Source: Pseudevernia furfuracea (lineage: Eukaryota > Ascomycota > Lecanoromycetes > Lecanorales > Parmeliaceae). Taken from it: a stretch of DNA of 64,000 bases. The position numbers and the translations under genes were made by a program. Shown in pieces: positions 42,860 through 53,347 of this stretch (position 1 is its first letter; each line of letters starts with the position of its first letter). The notes below the pieces were generated by a model that made no database searches, was not told the DNA's origin, and saw only the letters and a program-made list of their open reading frames with translations. Where the stretch lies: positions 1,178,001-1,242,000 of the forward strand of contig JAIUPT010000013.1 in NCBI GenBank assembly GCA_022315425.1, read 5' to 3'.

Positions 42860-45800
42860 CTATCCCTTTCTAACAAGCACCAATGGATCGCCAGCCGTCA
42901 CCACGTCCCCGGGCCTTACGAGCAACTTCTCAACCGTCCCACCCAAGCCCTCCTCCGCTCTCACGGATATCTCCAACTTCATGGCTTCTAATATAGCCAC
43001 CACATCATTGCTTTTTACCTTATCACCCTCCTTCGATGTTACCTTCCATACATTGGCATTCATTGGTGAAGTGATTTTATGGATCGCCGGATCGTTGAGT
43101 AAAGCGTCCACTTTATCCACCGGCATTTTGCCTTCTGCTTTCTCCTTGGTCCAGCGTTCCATGAGTTCATCTTCGACTTTCTGCATCTCGTCCTGCGCGC
43201 GCTTTTGTCTCTGCTTGACCTCCTTGACTTCTTCCTTCGTATCTTGAAGCAATTTGTTGTGCTCGCTCATGTCGAATTCTGTGTCCTCGACTTCGTATTG
43301 GTACCGTCCGCTGTGGAACAACGCTAGTTGTCTCTCGTATTCTTCTTCGTTGACTTCATAGAATGTGAGCTGGTCGAAGTCTTCGAACAGCCAAGGCCTT
43401 TGTAGTGAATAGCCATTCTTGGAGCCTAGAATATCGCAGCCAGGGATCGTTAGGCCGGTCAACTGATATCCACCTGGCGATTCGACATTGTACAGGGCCA
43501 TGCACGAACCGCCCCATGAAACTTGGCCTTCTGGTGTGAAGACGCGGGATGGATTCATCTTAGGGCAGTTGATCCTCTGACGCGGATCAACCGGTAAACA
43601 GAGAGGTAAGGCGGCGAAGAACCCGACAGAGATGGCGATAAGTCTGCTTTTGAGGTATAGATCTACGAGATCTTTGCGCTCAAGGCCATTGTTCTTAGCG
43701 ACGAAGTCCATATTATCCGGAAGATATGATGCGTAGGGCCGTTGAGTTTCTATATAGCGCTTGATAGCGTTCTTCTCCTTGGCTGAATCGAATAGTATAG
43801 GCAGTTTGAATAGGCGAGAAGGAACTTTGGCGCTACTGAGGTCCCCAATTTGGGCTTCTAGGTCGACAAGGTAGGAGACAAGCTTACTCTGGGGGATCTT
43901 GGCTCCGTCATAGTATATCAAGAGGGCTGGTCCAGACCTATAAGCATAGAAATATGAGCGTCGGAACGCCAATACTCACAGGTACAACAGCCAACAGTGT
44001 TTACGATTCCTCCGCAGAATGAAACATCGCTGTTCAATTCCTTCAATGCTTTGGTAAGTGCTGTGACACGACAGCGATGATTCAAGTCGAAATTCCCAGA
44101 CCCGTACTCGACAAGGAGATAGTCATCTCCACCCTGTAAGATCGTAAGCGGGAGGCAGTATGGGCTGATTGATGCTATCTACCTGTCGATAAAGAGCCTG
44201 TGGCTGACTGCCTTTGGCTTCAATATAATGAACGATAGATTTTCCATGACGCTCGGCGGAGGAAGACAGGGTCATTGATGTAGGCATATTTGAGTAGTCA
44301 AGAGCTGCAATCGCAGCAAAATCGCCTTCTCCAGAGCAAGCTTTGCCTATACCATCAACAAAGCCATTGAACCGCCTTCGTGTAGCAAGTGCATCGTCTA
44401 GTGAGACTCTCAGATACTGCATTGTATCTCCAGCTTTCATCTGGCCCAGTCTCCAATGTTCTGCTTTGATAATGGTGGTACTCGATACGAAACCACCAAA
44501 GTCAGGACAGTCAACAGGAAAGATGCAAGGGTCGTCACCCGTCCAATTCAAGGATCCCACAGGGTAACCATACTCGGGTACGTTAGATGGGTGGGCGCCT
44601 CCTTCACCTCCGTCAGACCGAGCCCACTTTGGCTTGGGTCCAATGAGACGTATACCCCCTCTTGCAGCATTATGGGACACTTGCCATTTGGTGCTATAGA
44701 TCATCTCGACATCTTCTTCGAGCAGATAGCCTTCATCATATGGACCAGGCATGGCAAGAAGATCCCAGTGATTTGGATATTTAGGAATCAAGTGCTCTGG
44801 CAGCTTCAATGGTCTGTGCAGATGCTCTGGGATGTCTTTGGTTATCGCCAGAAGGTCCCCGGAGGCAAGCTGTCTCCCTTGGTATCCGCCAACTCCAACG
44901 CCAGGAGATGTGGCTTTCGACCCAAACCATTCGGCAACGCTGGGTAAGCCACCATATATGGCTAGGTAGGAGCGGCAACCGCCCCCTGTGGTTTTACCGA
45001 TTTTCATCTTCTGACCGGTCTTGACGGACATTCTTGCCCACATTGGGGTTTCTTTCCCATCAACCGTAATCTTCATTGGTGCTCCACATATGGCGACCAC
45101 TGCAGCGCCCAGGAAAACCAGTTCAGGCCCGTCCAACGTACACTCGAGACCTTCGGTTTCGCATGGGTTACCAACCAGAAGATTGGCTACCTGAAAAGCA
45201 AGAGGGTCCATAGGGCCGGCGTGAGGAAACCCTCTCCCCATTGTAGGCCGTCCGGGATAGTCCTGAACCTGGGTATAGGCCCCTCCCGCGACAACATCTA
45301 TGGCGGCTGGCAGATATTTGAAACTGGTGAGGAATTTGGTCATGGTCACTCCTTCGGTGAATTTGGGGTCAGCCACAATGGTAGCCATAAATTCAAGATT
45401 TGTGGGTGGCCCACAGATCCTGGACTCGGACAATATCTTGTGAATGGCCTTGATTGTGTTGTCTCTGCTGGATGTATGCACCATGACTTTGGCAAGAAGG
45501 GGATCGTAATGAGATGAGACAATAGTACCCGTATGGATCCAAGTGTCGATTCTAGACTCTTTCGTCTCTTTCCACTCCACAATTTGCAGGGTTCCAGGAG
45601 ATGGTGCGTAGTCCTTTGCTGGATTCTCGGCATACACCCGCGCTTCAATCGCAGCCCCCTTGGGGCTCGTTGGCTGCAAAGACTTCAACTCTTTGTGGGA
45701 GATGCCACCCTTGCCTGCCAACTCAGCATCAGCTTGCCTCAGCATCAATTTGACAAGGTCCACGTCATAGCAGAGCTCCGTGATTCCATGTTCTACCTGT

Positions 45801-47170
45801 AGTCTGGTGTTCATTTCTAGGAAGAAATAGTCGCCGGACCTATCATCAACCAGATACTCAATAGTCCCGGCTGATCCATACTTGATGGACTCGGCAAGGC
45901 GAACGGCTGCGGAACAGAGCCCTTCCCTGAGATCTTTTGACAGGTCAGCGGCTTTTCTGAAGTAGAATCAACATACTTACTAGGGTGTGTCGCAACAAAG
46001 GGACTACACAGAATTAGAAGTCAGCATTCCTTCTTCAAGCCAAGAGTCTGAGTTATTTATAAAATTTATAAAATAGGTCTGGGGAGTAAGAAGACCACTT
46101 TGCTCCCACAATGTGCCTTATAACTCAGGCTTTCGTCCCAAATAGGATGAAATCACTCCAAGATGTACGAACCTGGGGCACTCCTCGATAACTTTCTGGT
46201 GTCTCCGTTGAATCGAGCATTCTCTCTCCCCAAAATGGATGGCATTGCCTAGTCCGTTCCCAAAGACCTGTACCTCGATGTGGTGGCTGTCCGGGTAGAA
46301 TCTCTCCATGAACATGCCAGCATTTTTGAACAGGTTCTCGCCACGGGACTTGATCATTTCAAATGCTTCTTTGACCTCTTGGACATTTTTACAAGTCGCT
46401 AGCCCCATGCCGCCGCCACCAGCTGTTGCTTTAAGCATGACAGGGAAGCCCAGACGCTCGCTCTCTTTCACAGCATCTTCCTCACTAGAGATTAGACCTT
46501 TTGATCCTGGCACTATGGGCACTCCAGCTTCTGTGGCTAGCTCTCTCGCCGTATGCTTTAGCCCGAAAGATTCAATACTCTCTGGGCTCGGTCCAACCCA
46601 AACCATGCCTGCGTTGGCAACCGACATGGCGAATTCTGCATTTTCGGATAAGAAGCCATAACCTGGTATGATGGCATTTGCTTTGTGTTCTTTGGCTACT
46701 CTGATGATCTCATCTCTAATGGAAGAACAGTAAGATCAGAAATGGAATCCGGGAATGACTGGTGTAGATTGAGATGAAACGCTAGCCGCATAACCCAGTG
46801 ACTGGGTTCAATTCCAAGACAGGAGATCTGTATAGCTGTCATGCAAATAGAACAATCCCAGCAGCGCAAAAGAACATAGCAAGGAAATATAAGAATCAAT
46901 ATTACGAGACCAGGCTCACCCATCTAGATAGGCTTTGGCAGGGCTTCCAGGCAGCAAAACGGCTACATCTGCCTGTGAGACATGTGTAGACGCTGCATCG
47001 GGCTCTGTGTAGACGGCAATGGTCCGGATATTCAGAGATCTGGAGGAAGGAGAGTCAGTGGCAACTCGGGTTCGGAGATGGGGAAGGAAGCAATCGCACT
47101 TAGCCGTTTTGAGAATCCTTGTCGCGATTTCAGCCCTATTGGCTATGAGGAGCGTTTTCAAATATTCCAT
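42860..47170 (-). CDS. lamA: LamA-type fused biotin-dependent lactamase: biotin carboxylase - PxpC - PxpB - biotin carrier
   Basis: Seven exons: 47100-47170, 46920-47039, 46173-46715, 45981-46003, 44183-45933, 43980-44133, 42860-43926. The protein is 1242 aa. Order: biotin carboxylase (about 1-450; LIANRAEIATRI, ATP-grasp KATAGGGGMG, EMNTRLQVEHG), PxpC/AHS2 carboxyltransferase (about 500-830; YTQVQDYPGR, GFPHAGPMDP), PxpB/AHS1 (about 840-1070; DDYLLVEYGSGNFDLNHR), a short coiled coil, and a biotinyl domain with EAMKLE (Lys about 1204). In fungal urea amidolyase an amidase precedes these domains; here it is absent. Divergent pairing with lamB matches the Aspergillus nidulans lam locus, needed for 2-pyrrolidinone use; bacterial PxpABC open 5-oxoproline. 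The 23-nt exon (45981-46003) and the 204-bp intron (46716-46919) are unusual. Confidence 0.9.
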
Positions 47171-47534
47171 CTTATTTATTCACAGATTCTAGTTCAATGG
47201 ACTGCGATTTAAATGTCGAATGGTTTTCAGGCTTTGTCAATGAAGGTCAGCCAAGACCTTGCGCCATGTTTACCAAGCGAGAATGGTTTCCCCGAGTTAC
47301 AAGCTAGAGTACTGGTGCTGCGGCAGCACTTGGGGAGATCTGCCTTTCGGCCAAACGGTGGAGATGCGGGGACGTCAAGGCCCATGATAAGAGGTCAGGT
47401 GCTGCATGAGAGGCTACGTCAGCGGAGAAGAGACCGATCTAATGCTCGCAATACAAGCCTTGGCCTTTCCTTTGCCTTAATCTTTGACCGGCAGATCCCA
47501 AGACCCTCTTCAATCGAATACCCAATCTTCCACC
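47171..47534. promoter_or_regulatory. Shared divergent promoter of lamA and lamB
   Basis: A 364-bp region lies between the two start codons, so both genes should be controlled from it. A GATA-type site (TGATAA, 47385-47390) fits the HGATAR target of nitrogen regulators such as AreA. In A. nidulans the lam genes are additionally controlled by AmdR; I could not identify its site with confidence. Confidence 0.6.
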
Positions 47535-48353
47535 ATGGGCCCCATCAAGCACAAAGCTCTACTCAACGTCGACCTCGGTGAAGGCTTCGGCAACCTGAAA
47601 TGCGGTCCAGATGAAGAGCTCCTCCCACACATTGACATCGCCAATGTAGCCTGCGGATTCCACTCCGGTGATCCCGTCATCATGATGGACACCGTTCGCA
47701 TGTGTAAGGAGCACAACGTCAAGATCGGTGCCCACCCCGGCTTGCCAGATCTGCAAGGCTTTGGCCGCAGAGAGATGAAGCTGCAACCGGAGGAGTTGAC
47801 CGCTATTACTGTGTACCAGGTTGGCGCTCTCAAGGGATTTCTGGATAGGGAGGGACTGCCGATGAACCACGTTAAACCGCACGGGACCCTATATGGTATG
47901 ATGTGTCGGGATCTAGACGTGGCGACTGCGGTCATGAAGGGTATACCAAAAGGGGTGTCAGTCTTTGGGCTAGCTGGCACGAATATGGAGAAAGCAGCGA
48001 ACGAGGTTGGAGTGGAATTTTGCGCCGAGATGTATGGAGATGTGAAGTACAATGCTGATGGAATGTTGATTATTGATAGGATCAAGAAGTATACAGCTTT
48101 GGTCTACAAGTTGAAAAGGGGATATGCTGACCGTTGAGCCAGGCCTTGGAAGCTAGAAGATGTGGAGAAGCACGTCGAGCAGCAGCTTACGACCGGGTCA
48201 GTAACGGCTGTGGACGGAAGCAGCGTGCATCTGCCTGTCAAGGACTACCCGATTTCAATTTGCTGTCATTCGGATTCCCCTGACTGCGTTGGGATCATCA
48301 AGACAACGAGGGCAGTCTGTGATAAATTCAACAAGGAGCACGGTTGGTCGTGA
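47535..48353 (+). CDS. lamB: LamB/YcsF-family protein (PxpA-like 5-oxoprolinase subunit A)
   Basis: Exon 1 47535-48088 and exon 2 48143-48353, with a 54-bp intron (GTATAC...CCAG) that removes an in-frame TGA; joined sequence reads IDRIKKPWKLEDVEKHV. The product is 254 aa. Signatures: LLNVDLGEGFGN, IDIANVACGFHSGD, IGAHPGLPDLQGFGRR, HVKPHGTLYG and ICCHSDSPDC, defining the LamB/YcsF barrel that with PxpB and PxpC hydrolyses 5-oxoproline in bacteria. Divergent from lamA (see that entry). Its stop is 30 bp from the stop of the convergent kinase gene. Probably cytosolic, in nitrogen scavenging from lactams. Confidence 0.92.
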
Positions 48354-48383
48354 CTCATTATCTATCAAGCAAAATATGATTTC

Positions 48384-49363
48384 TCAGCCTCTCTCTGCTT
48401 CCAAGTAGAGTTGGGGTTTGTCAAATCTGGAATCCTTCATCGCCGTGGACACGCCCAAGATCCCCTCCCTCGTTGCGCCCCCCGGAGAAGATACGCTGTT
48501 GACAATCAGCATCAGTCTAGTGCCACTCCCGCAAACAAAATTCACCTTGACCATTTCCATGGTTTCTTCGTAGATCTCAGTAAGCGGTCTGTCGCAGTCC
48601 ACCTAAGAATTCATAAATCAGCAGGGGCTCTCTTGATTGTGGATTGATGATTTCATCATTACCTTGACCAGCTTGTTCTCACGTTCGAAGTAGGAGATGA
48701 TCTCTTCGCTCTGATCAAGGAACCCTTGGTACCTTTTTTCGAATATGGCTTCCGTGTCGTCAACTCGGCCAGAGGTCTTTGCTCGGTTGAGCATGCGATC
48801 AAGCAAGGTCTTTTTGGACCCTTGAAAAAACAATACTGCCTTGATCTTGCAACCCTACATATATGTCAGCACTTTTCTACATGGCTCTTACTGCAGCCTC
48901 TGATAATTCTCAGCACAAACGCTAGCCTCGAACAGCTTCGTCTGCTCCATACTCCTGGGGAAGCCGTCCAGCAGGGTGTGAGTCTTTCCTGCTTTGGCAT
49001 TGAAGACAATAGCGTCCTCCAGGACACCCTGAACGGTTTCCTTGGGTACAAGCTTGCCGTCTCGCATGTAGGCTACGATGTCAATCCCCTCCTTCACCAA
49101 TATCTTGTCTGCCCCGGCTCTGAGAAGGTCGCCGACGGACAGGTGCGAAATGCCGAGGTCTGTGACCAGTCTTGCGCATTGCGTGCCTTTGCCAACACCG
49201 GGCCCGCCTGCAAGTCTTTATTTAGCAGCGTATGACAAGGAAAGATCAAAGTGGAGAATGTTTTACCGATCACGCAGATGATCTGCGCCTGTTCCAGCTC
49301 ATTTGGAGAGCTTGTAGCTCCTCCAGCTCCATCTGGCGTGTTTGTATGGTCCATTCCCGTCAT
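48384..49363 (-). CDS. UMP/CMP (adenylate-family) nucleoside monophosphate kinase, next to viperin
   Basis: Four exons: 49267-49363, 48921-49207, 48663-48854, 48384-48602 (introns 59, 66 and 60 bp), 264 aa. P-loop GGPGVGKGTQC (about residues 33-43), HLSVGDLLRAG (NMP-binding), LVPKETVQGVLEDAI, DGFPRSMEQ, and a shortened lid around SGRVDDTEAIFEKRYQGF. The HLSxGDLLR motif favours UMP/CMP kinase over adenylate kinase. The catalytic Arg of the lid (GRVDD) is kept. The C-terminus carries a ~50-residue extension rich in Ser and Gly with no match. It is divergent from the viperin gene 493 bp away, so it may supply or recycle CTP/UTP or phosphorylate ddh-nucleotides. It is convergent with lamB. Confidence 0.85.
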
Positions 49364-49440
49364 GATTGTTCAAGATCTCTTCGTTGTGTGATGATGTGAG
49401 TTTTGAGCTTGCCAAACGCCACGGGACCTTCTCCGGATAT

Positions 49441-49605
49441 ATGTCCTCAATAGGCATCAGTATGCAGCACTATGCGACATTCCTCGGCGTTTCCGCACTT
49501 CTCGCTTCTCTTCTTTTCGCTACCGTTCTTAACTACCTTAAGAGAAAGAGATGTGATCTGTCTTGTCAACCTCGCAGCTCGTTTTGTCTCCTGTCAGCGG
49601 TCTAG
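49441..49605 (+). CDS. Possible 54-aa single-pass membrane peptide upstream of viperin
   Basis: The frame starts at 49441 (MSSIGISMQHYATFLGVSAL) and continues with a hydrophobic stretch LLASLLFATVLNYL then a basic KRKRCD tail, giving one predicted membrane helix with a positive-inside end. It lies between the divergent kinase and viperin genes and on the viperin strand. It resembles the hydrophobic N-terminus of viperin in type, not in sequence. It may be a real small protein, an alternative first exon, or chance. Confidence 0.25.
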   Translation: MSSIGISMQHYATFLGVSALLASLLFATVLNYLKRKRCDLSCQPRSSFCLLSAV

Positions 49606-49634
49606 CCTAGAGTTCAGCGGTCTAGCCTAGAGTT
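49595..49634 (+). repeat. 20-bp direct tandem duplication
   Basis: The 20 bases CAGCGGTCTAGCCTAGAGTT occur twice back to back (49595-49614, 49615-49634) without mismatch. The first copy contains the stop of the small frame at 49441-49605. The array lies about 220 bp before the viperin ATG, in its probable promoter. Confidence 0.95.
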
Positions 49635-49856
49635 CTCTAGTGTCATTTCATGCGTCTGACATCTCAGCCAAACAGAAACTGAGAAATGAGGCATTTCATT
49701 GAGTCACGCGAGAACGTTCATGATTCTGCCTTGCGCTGGCCTCTCAGAAGCTTCCTGTTTGGTGTAGGCAAACAGCGTAGAAGCATAAAAGCCTAATGGT
49801 CTGCTCCTTAGATCTTGAAGAACTGACAATCCAGCACTCATACCATACCACTCAAT

Positions 49857-50978
49857 ATGTCTCTTGCAGCACTTCTCCTCGCTCTGCTGACCATCGCTCT
49901 AACCGCCTATTTCTTACCAAAAAATGTCCCATCAAACAGGAGAATCGAAGAAGGTGCAGACGCACAGATCTTAGAGCCGAAGAATGGGAATGAAGGAGAG
50001 GATAAAGAGAAGAAAATTCCCATATCAGTCAACTACCATCTCACACGGCAATGCAACTACAGCTGCGGTCCGTCACATCTACCACCGATCCAGCATTCCA
50101 CATTTGGTCGTGATACTGATCTACCTTTCACACTTCTAGGTTTCTGCTTCCACACAGCAAAGACGTCCCATGTTGAGCCCCTAGGTAATGCCAAACGCGC
50201 CATGCTCCTCCTCAAAGAAGCCGGCATGCGCAAAGTCAACTTCGCCGGCGGCGAGCCCTTCATGAACGCCAAATTCCTGGGCCGACTAGCACAATACTGC
50301 AAATCCACCCTCGCGCTCGAATCCGTCTCCATCGTCACAAACGGCAGCAAAGTCACCCCCGCCTGGCTCGCCGAATACGGCAAACACATCGACATCATGG
50401 CCGTCTCCTGCGACTCCTTCGACGAAGCCACCAACGTCAAGATCGGCCGCGGCACGGGCAAGCATCTGCAGAACTTCCGACGGCTCGCCGAGCTCTGTGA
50501 GGAGTACGGGGTCATGTTCAAGGTCAACACCGTCGTCAACCGGTACAATTGGCAGGAAGACATGAACGCCGCGATCCAAGCCATTGGTCCGAAACGCTGG
50601 AAATGCTTCCAGGTGCTCATCATTGACGAAGAAAACGGTGGCGACGAGACGCTCCGCGACGCTCGGGAGTTCCAGATTACGGATGAGGAGTTCCGGTTCT
50701 TCTGCGATAGGCATGGGCAGAATGAGTGCTTTGTGCCGGAGGGAAATGGGGTGATGAAGAGTTCGTATTTGCTGCTGGATGAGTATCTCTGTTTCTTGAA
50801 CAAAGGGGTCAAGGGGAAGACGGGGAGTATTCTGGAGATTGGAGTGGAGGAGGCGATGAAGGATGTCTATTGGGATGATAAAGGGTTTCAGGAGAGGGGT
50901 GGGGAGTATGCGTGGACCAAGCCGAGTACGGGTGGAGGTGGGTGCGGGGAGGGGAAAAATCCTGAGCTTGAATTCTAG
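49857..50978 (+). CDS. Viperin-like radical SAM nucleotide dehydratase
   Basis: Exons 49857-50067 and 50140-50978 (72-bp intron) give 349 aa, close to animal viperin. A hydrophobic N-terminal helix (residues 4-20) probably anchors it to a membrane. The radical SAM motif CxxxCxxC is C66-N-Y-S-C70-G-F-C73, preceded by VNYHLTRQ and followed by FHTAKTSHVEP. The SAM-binding NFAGGEPF, VSIVTNGS, AVSCDSFDE, KVNTVVNRYN, FQVLIIDEENGG and YLLLDEYLCFLN blocks, specific to viperin, are all present. Viperins convert CTP (and in some microbial forms UTP or GTP) to 3'-deoxy-3',4'-didehydro nucleotides that terminate viral RNA chains. The intron lies inside the cluster motif. Neighbour: divergent nucleotide kinase. 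Fungal substrate unproven. Confidence 0.95.
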   Translation: MSLAALLLALLTIALTAYFLPKNVPSNRRIEEGADAQILEPKNGNEGEDKEKKIPISVNYHLTRQCNYSCGPSHLPPIQHSTFGRDTDLPFTLLGFCFHTAKTSHVEPLGNAKRAMLLLKEAGMRKVNFAGGEPFMNAKFLGRLAQYCKSTLALESVSIVTNGSKVTPAWLAEYGKHIDIMAVSCDSFDEATNVKIGRGTGKHLQNFRRLAELCEEYGVMFKVNTVVNRYNWQEDMNAAIQAIGPKRWKCFQVLIIDEENGGDETLRDAREFQITDEEFRFFCDRHGQNECFVPEGNGVMKSSYLLLDEYLCFLNKGVKGKTGSILEIGVEEAMKDVYWDDKGFQERGGEYAWTKPSTGGGGCGEGKNPELEF

Positions 50979-51079
50979 CACGTTGGGATTGAGCTTTGGA
51001 CTTTGCCCGGTTGTCTATCCCAGAACGCTTTCTCATAAAAATCAACCTTCCTCTATCCGCAATTCCCTGCCTGGCGCAG

Positions 51080-52207
51080 TTACAAATAGTCCCCATCACT
51101 CTCTGGAGCTTCGTTGTCTTCTGCTTCTGGCGCGTCTTGTTGTCCAGGGTCCGGTTCCATCAACACGATGAACCTAGGTCCACCCGTTTTCTTACGCTCT
51201 TTGATACGCTCATCGAACTCTTGTCCCTTCATCTCAAAGAGCGCCATATCACACCTCTCTCGATGAGAACTTCCGTTTTAAACCCCTTCTTCAGTGCCTC
51301 CAGCTTGAACAGCTTGAAGTTGATTCTTCGAGCATTGTCTCTCAGAAATCAGCGTCGAGACCTCGTCGAAGATGGTGTTCACCTCCTTGTCTTTGGAAGT
51401 TCGACCTGGCCATCTCTGAATTGTAGTACGAGAACCTCCCACGAATATATCAAGTCAAGGTTTGACGGCAGTGTCAGGCTGGAGGCATCTCGCTCGAGTC
51501 GGATGATTGGAGTTCGGCCGGGATGGAGAGCGGTGCATCTGAGAATGGTTGGAATCGCCATTATCGGCGTTGCTTGGGACACTCCAATCCAAAATAGGTG
51601 ATGGAAGTAGTGTGCCATGCGCATGATGCGTGATATTTTCGCTGAGGGACGATCGAGCATGATTGTTCTTGCGCTGAACCGAACCCTCTGTATCCAAGGC
51701 ACTGCCGTCGGGCGAGCCCAACGGCAAGGTATCTGAGGGCGATGGGATAGCGCCCCGGAAGCCATGGGGAGCTCTGAATGCGGTAATAGTAGGTCTTCGG
51801 CTTTGGCTTGTGCAATTTGGGCCCATCAGCGTGTCGTCTAAGTTTTCTTCGCCCGCTATCATAGGTGACTAGTTGTAGCCAAATCCTAGACTCTTCGATG
51901 TATGCCTTCGCTTCGTAGATTTGCTTATACTACCAAAGGCATCTGGTCGACTCAAATGGCGTTGCTTTCGACGCGAGGCTTGTCTTGGCACGTACGCCTC
52001 ATCCTCCTCGTCCTCGTCCTCGTCCTCATCATCGTCCACTTCATCACCGTTTGCTCTTGGGGATACCTCAAAAGGATTTGTCGTCGGGGCTTTAATTGGA
52101 CTCCCCGGAAAAGATCTGCTCGGGGAGCCAGTAGAAATATCCAGGAAGCCCGGTGTTGGTGAGGCCATTAAGGCAACTGGGGTACGACCTCCAGATGACT
52201 GATGCAC
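51080..52207 (-). pseudogene. Hypothetical Ser/Pro-rich gene with an in-frame stop
   Basis: The minus strand has three codon-biased pieces. At 51869-52207 low-complexity sequence with an acidic DDDEDEDEDEEDE run ends GFGYN before TAG at 51869. The next piece, in the same frame, resumes just after the stop (51455-51862: MIAGEENLDDTLMGPN). A final piece ending at 51080 reads ALFEMKGQEFDERIKERKKT and GGPRFIVLMEPD. No intron with usable ends spans the stop, so it is a nonsense change unless the gene model differs. The 5' end may extend above 52207. Family not recognised. Confidence 0.4.
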
Positions 52208-53315
52208 TTGACTCTCATGAGACTGTTTGCATATCAGCGTGACGATTTTGGAAAGGTGTCGTTAGAAATCACTCAGGTGCTGCCGAAATTTGATGCATCA
52301 TACCTTAGCAAGCGTGCCATGTTCTCCTCCATCCTCATTATTCTCGTTCTCCAAGCCGATCGGTCGTCGTAAACTACCCCTCAAAAGGATATTCTGAATT
52401 CTACGAACGGGACTACCAAGTTGGTCATCGGAATTTTCCAAGGGAGGGGACCCCGTAGATACATCTGATCATCCGTGGCTTGGCAGTTCCCGTTGTTCAT
52501 CTTCAACTACGGACAATAGGGACGTCGCTGCGTCGAACGTCGGCGGGATGAGAGGGCAGGAGGGGACTGTCCTGCGAAAAGTTCGGATGATTCGTGGAAG
52601 AAATCATTGTCACTTAAAGTGGGCCTACCCCTTCGCACAGCATTCTTTGCTGCGCACTCATTTTGTCGCCAGAATAACCTTCCGAGGGGTTTTCTCCTCC
52701 TGCAGATATCGGCTTTGTATTGGGCAGAGCCTGTTAATTTACATTATCTTGTCTTTCGGATACTTCAGCGACGCCCCTCTGTTTGAGGACCAATAGCTGC
52801 GAGCATTGCCCTTTGTTTCAAGATATTGCAGGGCCATCACGCCTCGATCGGACTTCTCTGTCTCAGAACCCCCATTACTAACATCTATACCAGATTGCTC
52901 AAAGGCAATTCTGTACTTCCCACGTTCGATAGCCGAATTGCAAAGCGACATCAATTATGTTGTATCGCGTGCGGCGGGAATCTGTCACAATTCAAATATT
53001 TCTATGAAAGGAAGAAGCTTTACGACAAGTTGAGTGAAACTATCTTGCAGTAGAGTACGCACTCCTCACAATTGACGCCGTGAACGCTGAAGACGAAGTG
53101 CTCGGAGGTAAGAAGAAGCTGCTAATAATTGATGCACACTTTGCGCCTGAGCAGCTAGATCAGGTTATGGGAGCTAGCTAAGAAACAAGAAAAGGCAGCA
53201 AAAAGTCATGCATAGGGCGCGAAAAATTCCGAGTGAAGTCAGGCGCGCGCTGCCAGATACTTAAAAGTGACACAACCTACCTACTTATGTAGTATGAATT
53301 TGATTTTCGATAGAA

Positions 53316-53347
53316 AGAACAAATTTTGTTCTGGTGGATATCCACCA
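53316..53347. repeat. Two abutting perfect palindromes
   Basis: AGAACAAATTTTGTTCT (53316-53332, 8-base arms) runs directly into TGGTGGATATCCACCA (53332-53347, fully symmetric). The pair may be a transposon end or a protein-binding site. Confidence 0.7.

Noticed and set aside
43927..43979. Apparent frameshift in lamA near GCCT
   Set aside because: A 53-bp GTGAGT...CCAG intron restores the frame to CCTSLLIYYDG, which fits the PxpB-like family.
46780..46830. tRNA-like segment with a B-box-like GGTTCAATTCC inside the second lamA intron
   Set aside because: The flanking bases do not fold into D, anticodon and acceptor arms, and no A box at the right distance was found.
48089..48142. In-frame TGA in lamB as a possible nonsense mutation
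   Set aside because: A 54-bp intron with GTATAC donor, GCTGAC branch-like site and CCAG acceptor removes it and gives the family sequence KKPWKLEDVEKHV.
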